From: Quercus robur
Taxonomy: Eukaryota; Streptophyta; Magnoliopsida; Fagales; Fagaceae
Direction: 5' to 3'
NCBI RefSeq assembly: GCF_932294415.1
Contig: NC_065538.1
Coordinates: 13,646,330 to 13,710,329, forward strand
Length of the DNA stretch: 64,000 nt
Part shown: positions 55,852-64,000 of the stretch, one piece after another
How the letters are laid out: each line of letters opens with the position of its first letter
How positions within the stretch are numbered: position 1 is the stretch's first letter
Notes under the pieces: model-generated
The model's database searches: none
Told to the model about the DNA's origin: nothing
The model's input: the letters and a program-made list of their open reading frames with translations, nothing else
Made by a program: the position numbers and the translations under genes

Positions 55852-58057
55852 TCAGGCATCAACAGCAACATCATCACCAGCGGGGGCGTCACTAGCAGGG
55901 GCATTCTCAGGGGCGTCAGTCTCAGTGGCAGAACATTGGGCAGCCTCGTTAGCAGCCATCTCTTGGTCTACCTCCTCCAAAACCAGCTTCTCCAAGTCTA
56001 CCCTGGAAGGATGCTTAACGAGGTACCTCCTCAGAAGCTCGAAACGCTTGAAGTACCAACTGAACAGGATTGTGTTGTATTCATCGGTCGTCTGGAAGGC
56101 TTCAACAGACCTGGCGGAAATAGTCTTAAGCTTCTCTTTGGCACCTAGAAGTTGCTTATCCTTCTCCAGGGTCAACTAACGCTCAGCCCTAAGCTCATCA
56201 CTCAAAGTCATCACTTTTTCCTTTAAAATAGCTGCCTCGCCCATGGAGTCAATTAGGTTATGCTTTAACGTAGAACTCTCCGCCTCCAAAGCTTCCATTC
56301 TCGACGTAAGAGAAGCCACCTTGGCCTCTTGAGTGAAGTACTCAGAGGTAATGTGGAGACTTTCCCCTAACACCTGAAAAGAAATTCAAAATCGTCAGTA
56401 GAATGAAAAGGAAAAAAGAAACTAAAAGCTGCACAAGCACTTTACCTGAACAAGCTTATGGACGTGGTGACTCGCGACATTGTTGAAGGGCACTCCAGAA
56501 AAGATAGATCCTCGGCAGTCATGATCCTATGAGCCCTGTCCACCGCCAGTCTCTCGTAATCCCAAATAGTGGACGTGCGAGGATCATCCTTTTCCTTCTC
56601 CCTGTCGGACAAGTGCAGTCTCTTCGAGACAGGAGTAGGAAGCTCTTCAACCGAGGTCAAAGGTGAAGCTGTCCTCATCATCTCAACATCGGAAACGACG
56701 TGAGTAACGGAGGCAGCTGGAATGATGGAGGGACCCTTCCTAGTATCGTGCACCGTCTTCTTCCCTATGTTCGACAACGACTCGTCCTTCTTCGACCCCA
56801 TCTTTGCATACATGTCTTTGTTGAATTTAGTCGTCATCACTGCAAGAGGAAAACACTTATGTATAAAAAAAAAAGAAAAAAAAGAAAAGAAAAGGAGAGA
56901 GAGGTGTATGAAAAAGCAAGCACTGACGAACCTAGGACTTACTCTTTTTTCCTTCAATTTTTAGATTACGCAGGATGAAGGCGGAAGGTTTTGGTCCGAG
57001 ACAGTAGAAGGCAAGGGTCCTTGGGTCCACAAGATCTTCCCAGCTCTCAATCATCTACGCGTAATTAATGGCCTTCTGCACTTGCTCCTTGTACCTGCTT
57101 TTAAGTTTAGGCCGTCTCTTAACTGCGCAAAACAAGAAGTAGAAGAATCAGTAGCAATAACAGTAAACAAAATAAAATTTAAATGACGAAAAGGAATATT
57201 GACGCACCTAAGGTTGGGGTTCCCCACCGATGATGCAACCTCGAGAGATCACCCCAAACCCCGCCAGAAGGAGTCTTAAAATCGTCCCTAGACACAAAGA
57301 AAAATATGGACATCCAATACCTGAAAGAAGAAGGTAATCCCTTGACGATCCTAGTTTTCCTCTCCCAGGGCACCAATTCATAGTACCCATGCTCCTTAGA
57401 CACTTTTAAGTGGTACAAATAGACAAGCTTGTCAACCTTAAGCATATCTTCGTCCATAGCAGCCAACCATATTCCCATACAGCTGACCACTATTCTCCAC
57501 GAGTTAGGCATAAGCTGCCCAGGAGCGATACCAAAGTGGTCTAACAGCTCCATAAGGAAATGATGAACTAGAAACCTCAACCCACAAATGAAGGCAGACT
57601 CATAAAAGTATACCTCCTCAGGGAAAAAGTGACATGCCCGATTCTCTTCGTTGGGCAGATGAACCCTAATTCGCTCTGGGAATTGGAATCTGTCCCTAAA
57701 TCTCCCCAACGTGTCAGCATCCAATCCACACTCCTCCCAGAAGGCGTAAAAAGCCCTAACTTCCCAAGAGGAAGAAACGGTAGTATCCCCCCTCCACTGG
57801 GTCATCGTTAGATGATAACCCAGTCTTGAGTTCGCTAGACCTAACCTCACAAATTATTCCCTGCTCTCTTACTCGACTCTCGAACCAATCAATTGATTGA
57901 TGAAGCAAAGGCAACAAATCAGCCAATGCAACACCCAAACAGTTACCCTCAAAAACGAAATCCTCAAGATGTGGAAAAATGCCTAAAGACCCCCTAAGCA
58001 CGCGAAAAGGAAGGAAATCGATAGGCAAGCTATCCTAACCTCCAAGCTACTAACCAT
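55852..58057 (-). pseudogene. spliced antisense gene of the Tat element (putative gypsy-type transposon protein)
   Basis: Four exons can be built on the minus strand with GT-AG junctions that keep the frame: about 58057-57208, 57122-56943, 56839-56446, 56373-55852. The first exon has the conserved block P-E-R-I-R-V-H-L-P and R-A-C-H-F-F-P-E-E-V-Y-F-Y-E-S-A-F, with L-M-P-N-S-W-R-I-V further on, as in the family called putative gypsy-type transposon. The last exon is Glu/Ala/Leu-rich, probably coiled coil, with an acidic tail. Two frame changes (near 57800 and 56490) and stops (in exon 2, and near 56176) break it. The product's role is unknown; antisense ORFs at this site are known in Tat elements. 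Confidence 0.7.
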
Positions 58058-58579
58058 GGAAATCTAGGAAAAACACAAAGGGAACAATACGAGCTAAATC
58101 CCCAAGAAATCACAGGCAGACAAAAGGAAAAAGGAAAGAAGAAGAAGGAAGAAATCAGGAGCTATATCGCAATAAAATAAAAGAAAGGGGGGGGGGGCAA
58201 AGCCAGAAAAAGAAGGAAGGTACCTTAAAAATGGTGGACAAGGGAAGCACCACCGCACAATGCACTAGTCCGGAGAAGAGTTATAGAGTAAGGTTAGCGA
58301 AGAAAATGTTTAGAACAATGATTGAAAGCTTTTTAAGAAAAGTGAAAAGAAAAAAATGATGGGAAGTTTAAAACCAAGGCTCAGAAAACTAAAAACCAGT
58401 GGGAAACCTAATAGTCCCACAAATTGGAGCATTAACTCCACCGGTCATAATGTGCCACGTAGGCCACAATCTGTGGAGTGCCGCCACTATGCATTTAATA
58501 CAGAGCGGAACCCCAAGAGTCATCTACAGCCCATAACCTTTCATATTCTATAATCGTCATGACACGTCACGATGACCAC

Positions 58580-58595
58580 AGACTCGGGGGGCAAC
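58580..58595 (+). promoter_or_regulatory. polypurine tract
   Basis: GACTCGGGGGGCAAC directly precedes the 3' LTR and fits the plus-strand primer site of an LTR retrotransposon. Confidence 0.6.
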
Positions 58596-59084
58596 TGACG
58601 GGACTGACGAATTCGTCTCCCCTAGACAATCTCAACGATACAGACGAGGACATCCTTAGATGAGCTAAACAAATACCCCCACCATTGACGAAGGAAACTA
58701 GGCCATTCAATGTGGCCAATTATACCTGGAGCAGTTATAGGGCCAGCTGTATGAACCGTTGGAGCACATTGAAGCCACATTACAAAGCATCAAACGTTAC
58801 CAAGAGGGACATTAAGGCCACCATTACTGCCCCAACGGTTAGAAGCTGCAAAAACATATATAAAGACCCTCACAACACCAACACGAGGTAAGAAAATATA
58901 TTGAGATAAATTCACTGTTATTTTACAATTTTGCTTTAGCTTACAAAGAGTTGCCTGGTACTGACTTTGGCATCGGAGACGTTGTGGCAGGCATCACACC
59001 GGTGACCATCTTTGAGGATACGTCCGCACCGACTGGAGATTGGTTCCATCTGCCCACTCTGATTGACGAACTCACGCTTCATCA
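58596..59084 (+). mobile_element. 3' LTR of the Tat-like element
   Basis: 489 bp running from TGACGGGACTGACG to CACGCTTCATCA (TG...CA), preceded by a polypurine tract. A TATA box (ATATATAAAGACCC) is near 58855 in the expected promoter position. No 5' partner is in the window. Confidence 0.8.
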
Positions 59085-59881
59085 GGACTGAAAGAGAAAA
59101 CATAGAAAATACATTTGCAGTGGAAACTAGAAAGTAACAAAGTTCTCAAAGATCCAGTTTTTTTTTTTTAATCTATTATTCTAGTCCTACCAACTTTCTT
59201 CATCCTAGGACAATGTATAAGCACCAAATCTCCCAAAAGAACCTGTCAATACAAAATCAAACTTCAGTTTAATTTAATTAAAATAGCAAAGTTACATCAT
59301 CAAAAAGCCACAAAAATAAATTTGTATAAATTAATACACCAAAATAGGCAAAACCCATGAAATTAAAACCATGATTTATTTGGAAATCTGGAATTTGATC
59401 CCAAATAGACACTCACGTGCAAGAACTAAATCGGCCCCTCACATTTTAAAAAGAAAAAATGTAATATGATATGGCATTCCATGTGTCCATCTGTGTGGCA
59501 TGGGAACAATAGTTTACTCGATTTATTAGACACATCAGCAATTTCCATTCAACACTTAACAGCAAGGACCAAATTTCTTTTTGACTTCCCTCAGATCAGT
59601 TTTTTCTGTTCTTGAGAAGGATTGTGGAAAAAAAAAATTTAAGATCCCTTTGTGATTAATTTTGCATGAAATTAACAAATTTAATAATTAATCAAATTAG
59701 GAAAAAATTTCCCAACAGAAAAAAATAATTTAACCACAATCATGCAATAAACCAAATCAATCAAATCAATAAAGCTAACAACACAAAATTTTGGTCATGA
59801 AGTGGGAAACAGATAAATAATCTCTTCAAAGGAAAAACCACTATAGTTGACGACTCATAAAACATTTGTAGCATAGACTCT
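59085..59881. other. intergenic, no gene recognised
   Basis: AT-rich flank. About 59590-59750 resembles 51330-51420 (both have CTTGAGA-GGAT-GTG, AAGATCCCT and AAATAATTTAACCA in order), an old shared repeat on each side of the Tat element. Confidence 0.4.
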
Positions 59882-60015
59882 CTAAGCAACCTCTAGTAAA
59901 TGCTTCACTTGTTTTCTTGCCACATTAATCCCAAAACCTTTGGAATCCTTATGTACTGATTTCCTCACAGAGGCCAGAACCTCTGGCAATTCAAAGAACC
60001 TTATTAAAGATTTAG
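59882..60015 (-). CDS. possible terminal exon of an unrecognised gene
   Basis: On the minus strand a clean acceptor (CCACTGCAG) at 60016 opens a frame of 43 codons to a TAG at 59882-59884. The peptide is non-repetitive and protein-like: R-F-F-E-L-P-E-V-L-A-S-V-R-K-S-V-H, ending V-K-H-L-L-E-V-A. Phase 1 entry is required. No upstream exon was found before 60600, where a hAT-like element lies. I do not recognise the family. It could be the last exon of a gene reaching past the window, or a stranded exon. Confidence 0.4.
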
Positions 60016-60593
60016 CTGCAGTGGACCTTGATTAAAACTTTGAGATTGAAAGGTATGTGGACTAAATAGTGGACATTTCTTTAAAGCCTGGGTATGGGTT
60101 CTAAACTCTATTATCTTATTTTAGATGCAAAATCAATACACACACATATACAAAAGCAAAGATTTCATGCAGAAGAGCATGAGGTTATGCACGCTTTAAA
60201 AGAGTAGTTTTGCAAAAACAAGGGCAGACATTTAAAATTGACAAAATGTTTTGTCCAAGATCAAAGTTCATAGCAAGCCCAAGCCCATTTTTAATCCCAG
60301 CCAAACTCTAATAAGCAATAAGTAACAGCTACAATTAACCACATCTATAGAGAACATGCAACGTAGTCTTTTAAACGGAATTTGAACTTTGGGTTTCTAT
60401 GTAGTCTTTTAACATTCTAAATGAAGATTCCAGGAATATAGGACCAACCCAGAAAATTAACCTCAAGCCAAAGGATGACTTGTCAAGGTGAAAAAAAAAA
60501 ACCTACTTTTGGGTTTTTTATTTTATAATTTTTTATTTTTTATTTATTTGCATAGTGTAGTTAAATTTTTTTTTTAAAAAAAATTCAGTAAAA
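60016..60593. other. possible intron or intergenic DNA
   Basis: No exon that could precede the one at 59882-60015 was recognised, and no transposon ends. AT-rich with T and A runs at the right. Confidence 0.4.
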
Positions 60594-60601
60594 AAAATAT
60601 T

Positions 60602-61686
60602 TAGGAATGGCAATGGGTTGGGTTTAGACCGGATTTTTTCATACCCGTACCCGACCCGAGGGCCAGGACTCGCGGCTCAGACCCGACCTGTTTATTAAAT
60701 AGATTTTTTTTTCCGGGGCCCAGACCCGCCCGTAGGGTCCCACCCAGCGAACCAATCTTTAGCCCCTAACTGTGGCCCAATCCGTGGCCTAATCAATTAA
60801 AAAAAAAAATTGTTTTCCTGAGAAAAAAGAATCACAGCAGCAGTGCAGCACAAACAACAAATCCAAATAAATCTCAAAAAAATTCCACCATACCCATTCA
60901 AATTTCCTATTCACAAAAACCAAATACATTTGAAATCAAAATCTAAAACAAGTACATGTAAGGAATATCAAATCTTAACAACAAAATCTAAATCCCCAAA
61001 CCCACAGGTTAAACAAAGAGAATCTAAATCCCCAAACCCATTAATCAAATAAGAAAAAATGGAAGAACTTCAAAAACCATTGCAGTAAGCCCGTAAATCA
61101 CCGTGGTTGTGGTCGTTGGCATTAGCCATCACTAAACTCGTTGCATAGCAAATATAGGGAGTAATATTGTGAGATCAGAGAGGTTTTGCGGCAAGAATCT
61201 TAGATTTTTGTCTTCGTTTTCTTCGGCAAAGAGAGTGAGACCGAGAGGCTGAGAGCATTAGAGAGGGGCGGCTGACAGCATGAGTGGTGAGACATGAAAG
61301 GAGAGTGAGTGAGAGTGGGAGAGGAAAGTGAGTTAGAGGAGAAAGAAATGAGAGCATTGAGAAGCGGCTGAAGACTCTGAAGAGATTATGTGTAAGGTTA
61401 GCTATTTTAGGGTTTTAACAATATATATATATATATATAGATATGAGGATATTTTAGTAATTATACATATATTTATATATATATATATATATAACCAGGT
61501 TGTCGGGTCCGGGTTCGGGCCGAGTTTTAGTAAAAATCCGGACCCAACCCGAACCCGCTTCAGTTTCTTTTAAAAAAAAAAAAAACCTAAGCCCAACCCT
61601 ATTTTTAATCGGATCGGGTAAAATCCGGCCCATTAGGGTTGGACCGGGCCAAGTATCCGCAGGTTGGGCAAAAATTGCAATCCCTA
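60602..61686. mobile_element. non-autonomous hAT-like element
   Basis: Ends are inverted (TAGGAATGGCAAT on the left; reversed right end TAGGGATTGCAAT). Flanking 8-mers AAAATATT (60594-60601) and AACATATT (61687-61694) match at 7 of 8 positions, as for an aged hAT 8-bp duplication. Subterminal regions are full of CCCGACCCG / CGGGTCCGGGTTCGGG motifs typical of these plant elements. The 1.1-kb interior holds a GA-rich stretch and an (AT)n run but no transposase. Confidence 0.7.
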
Positions 61687-61694
61687 AACATATT

Positions 61695-61901
61695 TTAAAC
61701 AAAGAAACACAATTTCTGGTTGTTGAAGAAGCCATAATATTTTTTCTGTAGATACAAGTAACTTTCCCATCCAGGGCTTAACATTTACAAAGTCCAAAAT
61801 TAACTTTGTTATAAATGATGTATATTTTCCACTCCATGTCTTCCCTACTCAAAATTTTCATGTGTTTTATGGTTGCCTTAGAAATTTTAATAATTTGCTG
61901 T

Positions 61902-61938
<37 letters not shown>

Positions 61939-62435
61939 GTATGTATTATGTATGTATATATGTATGTATGTATAATATATATATATATATATATATATGA
62001 AATCATAAAACTCTCCAATAAAAACATCATTCAACTCATCAAAACATATATTGATGAGTATGTTTTGATGTGTTAAGTGTTGCTTTCGTTTGATGTTAGA
62101 TCCAATGCATGTTAGGAATAGTTTTTGTTTTGTGTATCTTTGATATATTTGTTCTTAGTTTAGGTTGTTTAGTTTTATATTAGAAGCATGTTAGGTTTGG
62201 TTTGATTTTTGTTTCGTTGCTTGCCTTAAAACTATGTTTCTGGGTGTGTATCCGTGCTCATACTTATGTACGCATACACATACTAGACGTATGCATACGC
62301 ATACTCATGTATGCGTACACATTCTCATGCCCAGAAATGCAGATTTAGGGTTCTTGCAATTTTGATTATTTTGCTTAGTTTTAATCCTCTGTTTAAGTCT
62401 TGTTGAGTCTAGTTTTCACAAGTTTAGGTCTAGGG
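61695..62435. other. intergenic with microsatellites
   Basis: Includes a (CT)n(AT)n(GTAT)n compound run at 61897-61998. At 62250-62330 there is a cluster of GTACGCATACACATAC/TATGCGTACACA inverted and direct motifs. No gene seen. Confidence 0.6.
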
Positions 62436-62439
62436 TTAA

Positions 62440-64000
62440 TAGAAACCCTCTGCAAAAGGAGAGGCAGAAGGTTTCTGAGGAGTTACTAGACTACATTCGT
62501 AGATTTAGAGACCTCTCTTTGATAAGCTATGACCCCGTGGAGGAAGAAATATTGATGGACATGTGCATTGTTGGTATGTTGTATGAATACCGTCCTTATT
62601 TAAAGAACTTGCAGATCCCTAGTTTCACTAGGCTAGTGGAATTTGCCAAAAGGACCAACATGTCAACAAGGAGGCCTTCCAAGTGTTTGACTTCACAAAC
62701 TGCCCGTGCTTCCAAGCAGTCTTGGAAGTGGGAGAGCAAAAAGAGAGAAGCAGTTGTAGTAAAGGAGATGAAGAAAGCTACCAAAGGAAGAAAAAGGGAG
62801 AGAAGTGGTATTCCTCCCCCCTTTTTAGTGTTAGCAGAAGAGCTGTATGGCATAGTAGATGCCTGGGTTAAAGATGGAGTGGTGGTGTTACTCGCCTATA
62901 AACGTGAGCCAATAGAAGAAGAAAAACGAGGCACACTTTACTATAGATAACACAGGAGGAGTGGCCATTATACCATAAATTTCTATGCTCTAAGGAATAT
63001 CTTCCATGGAAAGGTGGCCAAAGGCAATATGGTCATCAAGAATGGAAAGCGTGTAGATCAAAAGATGCATAGGCCCGAGGTGGCTATGACCTTCTTTATG
63101 GGAAGTGAAGATCCTATGGATAGGCTAGGAGTTTGGCCAGTAGTAGCTCCACACCTCCACCTATACAAGATGAAGAAATGGCGTTGAGAATATAGCAAGA
63201 TGATAAAGTCCATTCCTTTATGGAAGGGATTGGTCTTTGGCCATTGGCTAGAAGAGAAGCAGCGCAAGCCTTAACCTGAGTAATGGAGAGAATCTAAGGA
63301 GTTGCTGCTTCTAAAGGAAGTTTATTGCAGGTGGCTTATCAAGAAATTAAGGAGTCGATGACTTTTTCCTTGAGAGACTTAGCCAACCGAGCAGTTGATG
63401 GCAAAAGACCCTTGTATGTTACTACCTTTTTGGGAGCTTCTCAAATCAAGAGAGCCCTGGTGGACACTAGTGCTTCAACTATCATCCTGCCTCTTCAAAC
63501 ATTAGATACCTTGAGTATTTTATGAGAGAGAATCATCCAAGAATCATTCCAAGTGTCTAGGATAGGAATGTTGTAATAGTGCACCTTGGGGCATGTGTCC
63601 TTGGATTTGAGACTAGGGCCTATCATAGCGCACACTCTTATGCATGTGATGGCTAGGGATACTTTATACCATATCACCTTGGGCTGCCCTTAGGTCAATG
63701 CGCACAAAGATGTGGCCTTCACTTACCACCAGTGTGTGAAAGCTGTTTGGCAAGGAAGGCCTATGACCATTGAGGCCACTAGGATGCCCTATGATAGAGA
63801 AAAACTCCACTATGTAGAAGCGGCCATGTACCAAGAATTTGAGTTTGAGGGGGAAAACAAGATCCTTCCTTTTAATTCTACAGTGCTAAGGAGTATTGAG
63901 GAAGATGAAGGAGAAGCTATAGAGCCTGACAGGCCTCCTAAGATAAGGACGATCACCAAGCTTGATGGCAAGGTGATCTATGAGTTCTGACAGTTAGAGA
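62440..64000 (+). pseudogene. Ty3/gypsy gag-protease region, decayed, runs out of the window
   Basis: The gag C-terminal part occupies 62440-63180 (Y-D-P-V-E-E-E near the start, G-M-L-Y-E-Y-R-P-Y-L, F-T-R-L-V-E). A basic linker follows, then a zinc-region remnant around H-R-R-S-G-H-Y. From 63325 comes an aspartic protease-like segment with A-L-V-D-T-S-A-S-T, where the usual D-T-G has become D-T-S. The segment 63712-63990 (A-V-W-Q-G-R-P-M, D-R-P-P-K-I-R-T) continues the linker towards RT. Several stops and at least one frame change break it. It belongs to a different element from the Tat copy; its 5' end is missing. Confidence 0.75.

Larger units (their letters stand above)
52165..59084 (+). 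mobile_element. 5'-truncated Ty3/gypsy retrotransposon, Tat-like lineage
   Basis: 6.9 kb retaining most of pol (RT, RNase H, integrase), a 92-bp tandem repeat, an antisense spliced gene and a 3' LTR. The 5' LTR, gag and protease are missing; sequence homology begins abruptly inside RT near 52165. The extra region between integrase and the 3' LTR, with tandem repeats and an antisense ORF, is known for Tat-lineage elements. Confidence 0.85.

Overview
This is a plant nuclear window, almost certainly from a eudicot and probably a woody species. The evidence is AT-rich intergenic DNA, long spliced genes with GT-AG introns, and a dense load of plant-type transposable elements (L1-type LINEs, tRNA-derived SINEs, Mutator-like and hAT DNA elements, Ty3/gypsy Tat elements, an endogenous pararetrovirus-like insert). 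The LINE and SINE types resemble those of Fagales trees, but that is inference from memory.

Host genes. Three are supported by exon structure. (1) 5752-10453, minus: the NDUFS7/PSST 20-kDa subunit of mitochondrial complex I, two exons, 214 aa, intact. (2) 20437-42723, minus: the regulatory B (B55, WD40) subunit of protein phosphatase 2A, 14 exons whose phases all join, 515 aa, intact although its introns hold a 6.2-kb LINE and many other insertions. (3) 48406-50934, plus: a DUF629-type (ubiquitin-hydrolase-related) protein of five exons, 643 aa, which lacks the flanking family domains and is probably a truncated paralogue. A lone, unrecognised terminal exon lies at 59882-60015 (minus).

Layout. 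1-5.4 kb: intergenic, with a broken duplicate of the NDUFS7 5' end, a foldback repeat and a Pack-MULE (3789-5247, perfect 9-bp target duplication) carrying an ARID-type gene fragment. 5.7-10.5 kb: NDUFS7. 10.4-13.2 kb: duplicated flank and a possible solo LTR. 13.3-18.6 kb: a pararetrovirus-like element with zinc knuckles, an 870-codon ORF and a promoter-like tail, in which the hexamer GACAGA is strikingly over-abundant. 20.4-42.7 kb: the PP2A gene. 43-48 kb: intergenic, with a local duplication whose copies form a filled/empty SINE site pair. 48.4-50.9 kb: DUF629 gene. 52.2-59.1 kb: 5'-truncated Ty3/gypsy Tat element with pol, a 92-bp tandem repeat, an intron-containing antisense gene and the 3' LTR. 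60.6-61.7 kb: hAT-like element. 62.4-64 kb: decayed gypsy gag-protease running out of the window.

The host genes show no common pathway. The strongest novelties are the GACAGA-rich pararetrovirus-like element with an uncharacterised 461-aa C-terminal region, the spliced antisense gene inside the Tat element, and the Pack-MULE.
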